Source: Micromonospora endolithica (lineage in GTDB: Bacteria; Actinomycetota; Actinomycetes; Mycobacteriales; Micromonosporaceae). Taken from it: a stretch of DNA of 64,000 nucleotides. A model generated the notes under the pieces. It saw only the letters and a list, made by a program, of their open reading frames with translations, was not told the DNA's origin and did no database searches. The DNA lies in assembly GCF_003626595.1 (NCBI RefSeq), contig NZ_RBAK01000006.1, positions 357,146-421,145 on the forward strand. Direction: 5' to 3'. This document shows positions 57,107-64,000 of this stretch, piece after piece. How positions within the stretch are numbered: position 1 is the first letter of the stretch; every line of letters begins with the position of its first letter. Position numbers and translations under genes: made by a program.

Positions 57107-58123
57107 TCACGGTCGGGGCCGGCTGGGGAGTCCGCGGGAGCGGAGGGCGGCGCGTACCTCGGCCACGAACCCGTCGAAGTCCTCCCGCAACCGCCTCGAC
57201 GTCACGTGCAGCACGATCCACTCGCCGCCGAGAAGTCGGTTGAGTCGGCGCCGGTCGTGGTGGAGCTGCCCCGGCTCGTCGTGCCACAGACCGTCGTACT
57301 CGACCGCCACCTTGCACTCCGGCCAGGCCAGGTCGAGCCGGGCGACGAACCGCCCGCCGTCGGTGACCACCCACTGCGTCCGGGGCCGGGGCAGACCAGC
57401 CAGTTGGAGTCGGACCCGGGTCCGGGACTCCTGCGGCGATTCCGCTCCCGGATCGGCCAACCCGACCGCCCGCAGCATCGCCCGCCAGCCACGGCGGCCG
57501 GCCCGCGTCAACGCGTAGTCCCGCAGGGCCGGCACGGTGACGAGCCGTCGGGCCAGCAACGCTTCGATGATCACGACCGCCTCGACGACATCGTGCCAAC
57601 GAGCGACGTCCCAGCAGGTCCGGGCCGGCGTGGTCACGGTGACCCCGTCGCGTTCCACGACGTCGGCGCGCTCGACGAGCGCCCGGTGGATCCGCAGCCC
57701 CGCCGTCGGCCCGATCCGCCTCGCCTTCCGGCACCCCCCGGCCCGGCCGGACGTCGGGGCAGTGAGGGCACCGGTGGTGGCTGTCCCGGTGGTCGGGGGG
57801 TCGGTGGTGGTCGGGTGGGGAGTCGGTGCGGTCGGTACCAGCACGTCGATGGGCCCGTCGATCGTCGACTGGCCGACGCCGTAGAGCGCTGCGGCGGAGC
57901 GCCCGGCGATGGCGGAGCCGGCCGGGAGCAACCACCGGAGGGCGGCCCGGCACCGTTGCCGATCGGTGATCCGGAGGGCCGCGTCGGCGTAGACGTCCCG
58001 GAACAGTGGACGCCACGCCGAACTCCGTAGGTCGTTGCGAGTCAGCAGTCCGCGCGAGATGGCGGTCGAGCCGCGGAAGATCCGCCCCCGCAGCGGGGGC
58101 GGGCGTCGAGGAGCCTTCGGCAT
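57107..58123 (-). CDS. DUF559 (PD-(D/E)XK nuclease-like) protein with AbiEi-like N-terminus
   Basis: 338 residues from the ATG at 58123; the frame extends further upstream into the flanking palindrome but without a good start. The N-terminal 110 residues (ISRGLLTRNDLRSSAWRPLFRDVYADA, AIAGRSAAALYGV) resemble the winged-helix domain found on AbiEi-like proteins. The C-terminal 100 residues are a DUF559 domain: FVARLDLAWPECKVAVEYDGLWH with the D...E-x-D pattern of Vsr-like endonucleases, then HHDRRRLNRLLGGEWIVLHVTS. A Thr/Pro/Gly-rich linker lies between. The cellular role is not established. The gene is bounded on both sides by the same palindrome in inverted orientation. Confidence 0.85.
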   Translation of the reverse strand: MPKAPRRPPPLRGRIFRGSTAISRGLLTRNDLRSSAWRPLFRDVYADAALRITDRQRCRAALRWLLPAGSAIAGRSAAALYGVGQSTIDGPIDVLVPTAPTPHPTTTDPPTTGTATTGALTAPTSGRAGGCRKARRIGPTAGLRIHRALVERADVVERDGVTVTTPARTCWDVARWHDVVEAVVIIEALLARRLVTVPALRDYALTRAGRRGWRAMLRAVGLADPGAESPQESRTRVRLQLAGLPRPRTQWVVTDGGRFVARLDLAWPECKVAVEYDGLWHDEPGQLHHDRRRLNRLLGGEWIVLHVTSRRLREDFDGFVAEVRAALRSRGLPSRPRP

Positions 58124-58191
58124 GCCCCCGACGCTGCCCGATCCGCCCCGAGCGCGATGCCCCTGGTGGACAAGCCGGGGTGTCCCCTTCC

Positions 58192-58269
58192 ACGATCGTG
58201 CTCGAACAGGGAAGTAATGACCTCCAAGCCGCTCCGAGGCCACTACTTCCCGGATCCAGCGTGATCTTG
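58192..58269 (-). repeat. Palindromic repeat D, right copy, flanking the DUF559 gene
   Basis: 78 bp. It matches the reverse complement of the left copy with about ten differences in alignable arms: CTCGAACAGGGAAGTA on the left and TACTTCCCGGATCCAG on the right. The two copies are therefore inverted relative to each other. It ends 68 bases or more upstream of the DUF559 start. Confidence 0.86.
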
Positions 58270-58310
58270 CCGGCGGGTGTGCGGTGTGCGGTGTGCGGAC
58301 GCGTGCGGGG

Positions 58311-58958
58311 TCAGGCGGCGGTGGACCAGATGGCTTGGAAGGCGGCGGCCTCGCCGGCCAGCCACTGCTCGATCTGCTCGGGCTTGGCGCCCTCGGGCAT
58401 GCGGTGGGACTCGCCCCGTCGCACGTCGACCAGGACCGGCTCGGCGTGCGGCAGGACCGCGTCCATGTGGCGGGACATCAGGTGCAGCGTGGCGAGCACC
58501 GCCTCCTCGCTGGGCGGGGCCTCGTCGAAGTGCAGGCGGACCGCCTCGACGCGGCCGTCGGCGTGCCGTACGCCGAAGTGGGGGTTGATCTTGACAGGAA
58601 GGTCGCCCAGCATGGCGAGGGCGTCACGGGTCTGGGCGAGGTCGACGTCGCGCGGCTCGCCGAGGGAGTGCAGCCAGGTGGTCGCGCCCGGCACGAGCGC
58701 CTGGTAGAGCGGGCGCCAGCGCGGCTTGACCACGTCGACCACCTGGTCGAGGTGGGTGCCGCCGGTGTGGAAGGCGACGTCGGCCTTGAGCGCCTTGACG
58801 AACTGACCGTGCGGGTTGAAGCCGGAACGGCTGGCCCGCTGCTTGCGCAGCCCGCCGACGAAGGTGGCCTTGGTCGGGCCGGTGCGGTCGACGTAGCGGG
58901 TGAACCCGAGGAGGGTGGCGTAGGGGGTGAGCGGGGCGGTGGAGGTGGGCGCAGTCAC
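58311..58958 (-). CDS. Hypothetical protein
   Basis: 215 residues from the GTG at 58958, placed six bases after gggagg; an ATG two codons earlier sits against the ribosome site. The protein is cytosolic, with no membrane segment. Recognisable blocks are LLGFTRYVDRTGPTKATFVGG, GGTHLDQVVDVVKPRWRPLYQAL, LPVKINPHFGVRHADGRVEAVRLHF and a helical C-terminus (EGAKPEQIEQWLAGEAAAFQ). I do not recognise the family. A dyad just upstream (58983-59006) suggests regulated expression. Confidence 0.72.
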   Translation of the reverse strand: MTAPTSTAPLTPYATLLGFTRYVDRTGPTKATFVGGLRKQRASRSGFNPHGQFVKALKADVAFHTGGTHLDQVVDVVKPRWRPLYQALVPGATTWLHSLGEPRDVDLAQTRDALAMLGDLPVKINPHFGVRHADGRVEAVRLHFDEAPPSEEAVLATLHLMSRHMDAVLPHAEPVLVDVRRGESHRMPEGAKPEQIEQWLAGEAAAFQAIWSTAA

Positions 58959-58982
58959 GTGCATCCTCCCAGGTCAACAACT

Positions 58983-59006
58983 CGATTAGTACATACATTC
59001 TAATCG
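58983..59006. promoter_or_regulatory. Dyad symmetry in the promoter of the 58.3-58.9 kb gene
   Basis: CGATTAG-N10-CTAATCG, perfect 7-bp arms in an AT-rich stretch (tacatacatt) that would hold a -10 region for the minus-strand gene. Candidate operator. Confidence 0.5.
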
Positions 59007-59036
59007 ACGGGGGTGACATCGCGCAGGGCACGAAAA

Positions 59037-59063
59037 GGGCCGCCCGGACATCCCGGGCGGCCC
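59037..59063 (-). terminator. Intrinsic terminator of the DUF3516 helicase gene
   Basis: GGGCCGCCCGG and its reverse complement form a perfect 11-bp stem with a 5-base loop, 14 bases beyond the helicase stop. It is followed, on the minus strand, by TTTT. Confidence 0.85.
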
Positions 59064-59076
59064 TGGAAAAGAAATG

Positions 59077-61581
59077 TCAGAGCTGGCCGACGTCGGTGAT
59101 CCGGACGACCGCGGCGCCCGCCTCGTCGGAGGCGGCCAGGTCGACCTCGGCGCTGATGCCCCAGTCGTGGTCGCCGTCCGGGTCGTCCAGGATCTGCCGG
59201 ACCGTCCACCTTTCCCGGCCCTGCTCGATCATCAGCAGCGCCGGGCCGCGCGCGTCCGGCCCGACCCCGATCCCGTCGTACGACTCGAAGTACGGCTCCA
59301 GCGCGTCCGCCCACGCGTCGGCGTCCCACCCGTGCGCGGAGTCCAGGTCGCCGAGCAGGTCCCAGCGGCGCAGCGCGGCCAGCTCGACCCGGCGGAACAG
59401 GGCGTTGCGCACCAGCACCCGGAAGGCCCGGGTGTTGCGGGTGACCGCCGCCGGCCGGTCGTCCAGCGACGACGCCACGTCGGCCACGTCCGACGGGTTG
59501 CGCAACCGCTCCCACTCGTCGATCAGGCTGGAGTCGACCTGCCGGACCAGCTCGCCCAGCCACTCGATCAGGTCGACCAGCTCGTCGGTCTTGGCGTCCT
59601 CGGGCACGGTCTGCCGCAGCGTCTTGTACGCGTCGGCGAGGTACCGCAGCACCAGGCCCTCGGAGCGGGTCAGCGAGTAGAACTGCACGTACTCGGTGAA
59701 GGTCATCGCGCGCTCGTACATGTCGCGGACGACCGACTTGGGGGAGAGCTGGTGGTCGGCGACCCAGGGGTGGCCCTGCCGGTACATCTCGTACGCCGCC
59801 CCGAGCAGCTCGGCCAGCGGCTTGGGCCAGGTCACCTCGTCGAGCAGTTCGAGGCGGGCCTCGTACTCGATGCCCTCGGCCTTCATCGCGGCGACCGCCT
59901 CGCCGCGGGCCTTGAACTGCTGCGCGGAGAGCACCTGGCGCGGGTCGTCGAGGATCGACTCGATCACCGAGAGCACATCCAGGGCGTACGACGGGGACGC
60001 CTCGTCGAGCAGCTCGATCGCGGCCAGCGCCAGCGGGGACAGCGGCTGGTTGAGGGCGAAGTCGAGCTGGAGGTCGACGGTGAGCCGGACCCGGCGGCCG
60101 GTCTCGTCCGGCTCGTCGAGCTGCTCGACCACGCCGCCGGCCCTCAGCGCCCGGTAGATGGCGATGGCCCGGCGGATGTGCCGGCGCTGGGCGGCGGCGT
60201 CCTCGTGGTTGTCGGTGAGCAGGTGCCGCATCGCGGCGAACGCGTCACCGGGGCGGCCGATGACGTTGAGCAGCATCGAGTGGCTGACCTGGAAGCTGGA
60301 GGTCAGCGGCTCCGGCTCGGCCTCGACCAGGCGGTTGAAGGTCGGCTCGCCCCAGCCGATCGAGCCCTCCGGCGGCTTCTTCTTGACCACCTTGCGCCGC
60401 TTCTTCGGGTCGTCGCCGGCCTTGGCCAGGGCCTTCTCGTTGTCGATGACGTGTTCGGGGGCCTGCACGACGACCCGGCCGATGGTGTCGAACCCGGCCC
60501 GGCCGGCCCGCCCGGCGATCTGGTGGAACTCGCGGGCCTTGAGCAGTCGGGTGCGTACCCCGTCGTACTTGGACAGGCCGGTGAACAGCACCGTGCGGAT
60601 CGGCACGTTGATGCCCACGCCGAGGGTGTCGGTGCCGCAGATGACCTTGAGCAGGCCGGCCTGGGCGAGGGTCTCCACCAGCCGGCGGTACTTGGGCAGC
60701 ATGCCGGCGTGGTGCACGCCGATGCCGTGCCGCACCAGCCGGGACAGCGTCTTGCCGAAGCCCGAGGTAAACCGGAAGTTCCCGATCGCGGTGGCGATCA
60801 GGTCCTTCTCCGCCCGGGTGCAGACGTTGACGCTCATCAGCGCCTGTGCCCGCTCCAGCGCGGCGGCCTGGGTGAAGTGCACGACGTACACCGGGGCCTG
60901 CTTGGTCTCCAGCAGCTCCTCCAGGGTCTCGTGCAGCGGGGTCATCGCGTACGAGAAGAGGAGCGGAACCGGCCGCTCGGCCGAGCGGACGACGGCGGTC
61001 GGCCGGCCGGTACGCCGGGTCAGGTCGTCGACGAAGCGGGTGGTGTCGCCCAGCGTGGCGGACATCAGCACGAACTGCGCGTGCGGCAGCTCGATCAGCG
61101 GGACCTGCCACGCCCAGCCCCGGTCCGGTTCGGCGTAGAAGTGGAACTCGTCCATGACCACCTGGCCGACGTCGGCCCGGGTGCCCTCGCGCAACGCCAG
61201 GTTGGCCAGGATCTCCGCCGTGCAGCAGATGATCGGCGCGTCGGCGTTGACGCTGGCGTCGCCGGTGAGCATGCCGACGTTCTCCGCGCCGAACACCTCG
61301 CAGAGCGCGAAGAACTTCTCCGACACCAGCGCCTTGATCGGCGCGGTGTAGAAGCTGGTGCGGTCGTCGGCCAGGGCGGCGAAGTGGGCCGCGATCGCGA
61401 CCAGGCTCTTGCCCGAGCCGGTCGGCGTATTCATGATCACGTTCGCGCCGGAGACGATCTCGATGACCGCCTCCTCCTGGTGCGGATAGAGGTCGAGGCC
61501 GCGCTCGGACGCCCAACCGGCGAAGGCGTCGAACAGGGTGTCGGGATCGGCGGTCTTGGGCAGCGCGGCGGTGAGTGTCAT
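59077..61581 (-). CDS. DEAD/DEAH-box superfamily 2 helicase with DUF3516 C-terminus
   Basis: 834 residues. Q-region LYPHQEEAVIEI, Walker A NTPTGSGKSLVA, motif II VVMDEFHFYAEP (DEFH instead of DEAH), motif III LMSATLGDTTRF, motif VI HQIAGRAGRAGFD. A Lys/Arg-rich insertion (DDPKKRRKVVKKKPPEGS) follows, and then the DUF3516 region (SYALDVLSVIESILDDPRQVL). This is a Ski2-like RNA helicase widely seen in actinobacteria; its RNA target is not defined. It ends at a strong intrinsic terminator. Confidence 0.93.
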   Translation of the reverse strand: MTLTAALPKTADPDTLFDAFAGWASERGLDLYPHQEEAVIEIVSGANVIMNTPTGSGKSLVAIAAHFAALADDRTSFYTAPIKALVSEKFFALCEVFGAENVGMLTGDASVNADAPIICCTAEILANLALREGTRADVGQVVMDEFHFYAEPDRGWAWQVPLIELPHAQFVLMSATLGDTTRFVDDLTRRTGRPTAVVRSAERPVPLLFSYAMTPLHETLEELLETKQAPVYVVHFTQAAALERAQALMSVNVCTRAEKDLIATAIGNFRFTSGFGKTLSRLVRHGIGVHHAGMLPKYRRLVETLAQAGLLKVICGTDTLGVGINVPIRTVLFTGLSKYDGVRTRLLKAREFHQIAGRAGRAGFDTIGRVVVQAPEHVIDNEKALAKAGDDPKKRRKVVKKKPPEGSIGWGEPTFNRLVEAEPEPLTSSFQVSHSMLLNVIGRPGDAFAAMRHLLTDNHEDAAAQRRHIRRAIAIYRALRAGGVVEQLDEPDETGRRVRLTVDLQLDFALNQPLSPLALAAIELLDEASPSYALDVLSVIESILDDPRQVLSAQQFKARGEAVAAMKAEGIEYEARLELLDEVTWPKPLAELLGAAYEMYRQGHPWVADHQLSPKSVVRDMYERAMTFTEYVQFYSLTRSEGLVLRYLADAYKTLRQTVPEDAKTDELVDLIEWLGELVRQVDSSLIDEWERLRNPSDVADVASSLDDRPAAVTRNTRAFRVLVRNALFRRVELAALRRWDLLGDLDSAHGWDADAWADALEPYFESYDGIGVGPDARGPALLMIEQGRERWTVRQILDDPDGDHDWGISAEVDLAASDEAGAAVVRITDVGQL

Positions 61582-61639
61582 GGCGGCTCAATGGTGCCTG
61601 GATCATCACCCGCCGCGCCAGCCGGGTCGCTCACCCGGG

Positions 61640-61693
61640 GTGAGGAAGGGGCCCTTCCTATGCACCAGGCGTTAACAGGGGGCCCTTCCTTAC
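61640..61693 (-). repeat. 54-bp GGGCCC repeat, copy 3, running into trmB
   Basis: Same structure and orientation as the copies at 11946 and 39699, with spacer atgcaccaggcgtta. It is unlike the others in that the trmB stop codon (61658-61660) lies inside it, so its right half is translated. Confidence 0.85.
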
Positions 61694-62383
61694 ATAGACC
61701 AGGTCGGCGATCGGGCGGCCGGCGACCAGGGCGCGGCGTTCGAACTTCGTCACCGGGCGGTGCGCCGGACGTGGGGCGAACCCGTCGTGGGCGTTGACCA
61801 ACCCCGGGTCGCCGTCAAGGGTGACCCGCATCGCCTCGGCGTACTCGGCCCAGTCGGTCGCGCAGTGCAGCGTCCCGCCCGGCCGCAGCCGCGAGCGCAG
61901 CAAGGCCACGTGGGTGGGCTGGATGATCCGCCGCTTGTGGTGCCGGGACTTCGGCCACGGGTCGGGGAAGAACACGTGCACCGCGTCCAGCGAGTCCTCC
62001 GGCAGCCCTCGGACCAGGTCCAACGCGTCGCCTTCGGCCACCCGCACGTTGCCCAGGCCGTGTCGCTCGACCAGGTCCAGCAGGTTGGCGATTCCGGGCG
62101 TGTGCACCTCGACCGCCAGATAGTCTCGATCCGGATCGGCGGCGGCCATCGTCACGGTGGTGTCGCCCATCCCGGACCCGATCTCCAGCACCAGTGGCGC
62201 CCGCCGGCCGAACAGCCCGACCGGGTCCACGCCGGTGGCGGGATCGTCCGGCACGACGACGCCGAGCAGCGGCCACAGCCGCGCCAAGGCCTCCGTCTGG
62301 CGGCCGCTCATCCGGCCGCGGCGCGGGTGGAAGGTGCGGATGCCGCGGCTGGCGGTGGCGGTGTGCGCGTCGGTGGAGGTCAC
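61658..62383 (-). CDS. trmB: tRNA (guanine-N7-)-methyltransferase
   Basis: 241 residues from the GTG at 62383. SAM-binding motif LVLEIGSGMGDTTVTMAA, the family signature VHVFFPDPWPKSRHHKRRIIQP, and the closing TKFERRALVAGRPIADLVY. It methylates G46 of tRNAs. The normal family C-terminus ends about where VY occurs; the last residues, VRKGPLLTPGA, are encoded by the GGGCCC repeat, which supplies the stop. The frame stays open upstream, but only to the divergent promoter region. Confidence 0.94.
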   Translation of the reverse strand: MTSTDAHTATASRGIRTFHPRRGRMSGRQTEALARLWPLLGVVVPDDPATGVDPVGLFGRRAPLVLEIGSGMGDTTVTMAAADPDRDYLAVEVHTPGIANLLDLVERHGLGNVRVAEGDALDLVRGLPEDSLDAVHVFFPDPWPKSRHHKRRIIQPTHVALLRSRLRPGGTLHCATDWAEYAEAMRVTLDGDPGLVNAHDGFAPRPAHRPVTKFERRALVAGRPIADLVYVRKGPLLTPGA

Positions 62384-62522
62384 AACCACCCGAGCGTACG
62401 CGACGACCGCGCCGGATCGGATGTGATGTACGACCGGGGATGAGAGGATCCATCCCGTACGGCGAAACGGGCGCGTGGCGTCCGGAACCGGTGCGCGACG
62501 CGTACGCCGGGAGGGGGTTGTG

Positions 62523-63050
62523 GTGACGGTGACCCGAAGCGGCCTGGCGCTGTCGATCATGGCCGTGCTCGCCGGCCCGTTCCTCGCGGCCGTCCCCGCC
62601 GCCGCGGCGGCGCCGCAGCCGTCGCCGGGTGGGCCGTCCGTCTTCGTCGAGGTGAGTCCGAGCACCGTCGAACCGGGCTACCTGGTCGGTATCAAGGCCA
62701 GCTGCCGGGACAACTCGATCCCCGCGGTGGTGGTCTCCGACGCGTTCGGCCGGGTGCAGGTGCAGCCGCAGTACGGCAGGCTCACCGCCGCGCCGATGGT
62801 GCGCGACCGCACCCGCCCCGGCAACTACCGCGTCAAGCTGGAGTGCCGCGACGGCGAGACCGCCTCGACGATGCTCCAGGTGGTCAAGAAGGTGCCCTCC
62901 AGTCGGGGCCCGGCAACCGGGTTCGGCGGCTCGGCCGGCAACGCCGCCGGCGGCCTGCTGCTCCCCGGTGGCGTGGCGCTGACCGTGGCCGGCCTCGTCG
63001 TGTGGGTGGCGTCGACCCGTCGCCGAGACCGTGGCGTCGCCCGGCGCTGA
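62523..63050 (+). CDS. Small secreted, C-terminally membrane-anchored protein
   Basis: 175 residues from a GTG at 62523, five bases after gaggggg. A signal peptide (LALSIMAVLAGPFLAAVPAAAAA) is followed by a compact domain with SVFVEVSPSTVEPGYLVGIKASCRDN and NYRVKLECRDG (two Cys, probably disulfide-linked). A Gly-rich linker leads to a final helix, LLPGGVALTVAGLVVWVAST, with a basic tail. The architecture is that of a sortase substrate but no LPxTG-type motif is seen. It is nine bases upstream of the sortase gene, so the two are in one operon. Confidence 0.8.
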   Translation: MTVTRSGLALSIMAVLAGPFLAAVPAAAAAPQPSPGGPSVFVEVSPSTVEPGYLVGIKASCRDNSIPAVVVSDAFGRVQVQPQYGRLTAAPMVRDRTRPGNYRVKLECRDGETASTMLQVVKKVPSSRGPATGFGGSAGNAAGGLLLPGGVALTVAGLVVWVASTRRRDRGVARR

Positions 63051-63058
63051 CCACGGCC

Positions 63059-63730
63059 ATGACCACCTCACCGCCCCCGAACCGGGCCGCCGGCGCGGCC
63101 CGGCCCCGGTCCGGCCGGAGCCCGTGGTCGGTACCGCTGGCGGTGGTGCTCGTGCTGGTCGGCGTCTTCGCCACCGGCGCCGGTCTCGGCCGCACCGCCG
63201 GTCCGTTCGAGTGGGCCACCACGTCCGCCGGTGACCGTGCCGCCCGGGGTGAGGGGGCCGGGCTGACCGCGAGCCGGCCGGTACGCCTGTCCGTCCCCAC
63301 GATCGGCATCGCCGCCCCGGTCGAACCGGTCGGCCAGGCCAGGGACGGGTCGATCGGCGTACCGCCCCTGGAACGCGCCGACGAGACCGGCTGGTACGAC
63401 CGCGGTCCCACCCCGGGCGAGCCGGGGCCGGCGGTGATCGTCGGGCACGTCGACACCAAACGCGGGCCGTCGGTCTTCCACGACCTGCACAAGCTGCGCC
63501 CCGGCGACACCGTCGAGGTGACCCGGGCGGACCGCTCGGTGGTGGTGTTCCGGGTCGACTCGGTGGAGCACTTCCCGAAGGACCGCCTGCCGGCCGACCG
63601 GGTCTACGGCGACTCGGGCCCGCCCGGGCTGCGCCTGATCACCTGCGGCGGCGACTGGCTCGGCGGGCGCACCGGGTACGCCGACAACGTGATCGCCTTC
63701 GCCACGCTGCAGTCCTCCCGGGAGCCGTGA
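63059..63730 (+). CDS. Class F sortase
   Basis: 223 residues. N-terminal membrane anchor (WSVPLAVVLVLVGVFATGAGLG), then the sortase barrel with His130 (VIVGHVDTKRG), Cys196 (RLITCGGDW) and Arg204 (GGRTGYADNVIAF), the transpeptidase triad. The short length and GHVD sequence fit the actinobacterial class F group. It acts outside the membrane to join or cut surface proteins. The upstream small secreted protein is the obvious partner, though it lacks a standard sorting signal. Confidence 0.9.
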   Translation: MTTSPPPNRAAGAARPRSGRSPWSVPLAVVLVLVGVFATGAGLGRTAGPFEWATTSAGDRAARGEGAGLTASRPVRLSVPTIGIAAPVEPVGQARDGSIGVPPLERADETGWYDRGPTPGEPGPAVIVGHVDTKRGPSVFHDLHKLRPGDTVEVTRADRSVVVFRVDSVEHFPKDRLPADRVYGDSGPPGLRLITCGGDWLGGRTGYADNVIAFATLQSSREP

Positions 63731-63750
63731 GTCTGGACGAGCTTGCCCTT

Positions 63751-63830
63751 CAGCGGTCCCTCTGCCCGCGCAGCGGTCGCCCTGCCCGCGCAGCGGTCCT
63801 CCTGCCCGCACGGCGGGGTCCTTGCCCGCC
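63751..63830 (+). repeat. 20-bp tandem repeat, four units
   Basis: Units of cagcggtc(c/g)(c/t)(t/c)ctgcccgcg follow one another exactly every 20 bases after the sortase gene. The fourth is degenerate. Function unknown. Confidence 0.82.
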
Positions 63831-63920
63831 TGGCGGCACAGACTTCCGATTGCGTTATGTCTGACTGAAATATTTATGGGTCTTGTGACGTGTCTGTGGG
63901 TGGTTGGGCGCGTCAGTGAT

Positions 63921-63997
63921 GGCGCACGCCGTTGTCCTGCCTAGGTTCTGGCTTGTCGAAGGTCAGAACTGTGAGGGCGGGAGAACGGCGTGCGTTC
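63921..63997. repeat. Inverted repeat before a truncated start at the right edge (possible IS end)
   Basis: ggcgcacgccgttgtcctgc (63921 on) pairs with ggcgggagaacggcgtgcgt (63977 on) at 17 of 21 positions, enclosing a second short dyad (TTCTG...CAGAA). The right arm contains a ribosome-site-like gggcgggag and a GTG at 63990 (GTG CGT TCT...). The preceding 50 bases are AT-rich (gactgaaatatttatggg). Together this looks like the left end of an insertion sequence whose transposase starts at the edge. That is inference only. Confidence 0.35.
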
Positions 63998-64000
63998 TGC

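Overview
This is a high-GC actinobacterial chromosome segment, most likely from the Micromonosporaceae (Micromonospora or a close relative). The reasons are the very GC-rich coding sequence with many GTG starts, the GlgC/GlgM/GlgE/GlgB glucan locus, the sdhCAB arrangement, IdeR-type iron boxes, and a GGGCCC-centred 54-bp repeat at gene 3' ends that I associate with this family. The last point is recollection, not a search. No rRNA, tRNA or CRISPR array was seen. Both window edges cut through genes or elements.

Layout. 1-6.8 kb: a truncated membrane glycosyltransferase, an App1-type lipid phosphatase, a secreted GH10-like hydrolase, a TetR/alpha-beta hydrolase pair, and a FitAB (VapBC-type) toxin-antitoxin operon preceded by a 41-bp perfect palindrome. 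6.8-16.2 kb: alpha-glucan synthesis (glgB, glgE, glgM, glgC, pgm), interrupted by repeats and two broken regulator genes. 16.2-21 kb: repeat-rich gap, NAD kinase, secreted M14 carboxypeptidase. 21-33.3 kb: a tightly coupled minus-strand exopolysaccharide locus. 33.4-43 kb: a decayed DUF389 gene, tex, a dGTPase-like gene, a metallo-hydrolase, a beta-lactamase-like protein and an SDR/ADH pair. 43-47.8 kb: sdhCAB with a divergent LysR gene. 47.8-56.9 kb: hrpA, a cytidine-deaminase-like gene, a YciI-like gene and an iron-siderophore ABC importer behind two IdeR-like boxes. 57-64 kb: a DUF559 gene bounded by inverted copies of one palindromic repeat, an unknown gene, a DUF3516 helicase, trmB, a small secreted protein with a class F sortase, and a possible insertion sequence at the right edge.

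How the genes work together. Pgm, GlgC, GlgM, GlgE and GlgB form an unbroken route from glucose-6-phosphate through ADP-glucose and maltose-1-phosphate to branched alpha-glucan. The 21-33 kb locus carries homologues of PglF, PglE, PglD and a PglC-sized phosphoglycosyltransferase, which together would make a bacillosamine-type diamino sugar and load it on undecaprenyl phosphate. The same locus adds three GT4 glycosyltransferases, a D-glucuronyl C5-epimerase-like protein, and one uninterrupted reading frame that joins a Wzx-type flippase to a Wzy/O-antigen-ligase-type protein. The predicted product is a uronic-acid-containing cell-surface polymer begun on a diamino sugar; this combination is the most unusual system in the window.

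Several dispersed repeat families are also present: a 66-bp indel-free element (three copies), a TCGAGCTGA/TCAGCTCGA inverted repeat (three sites), the GGGCCC element (three copies, all at 3' ends of minus-strand genes), and the palindrome pair flanking the DUF559 gene.
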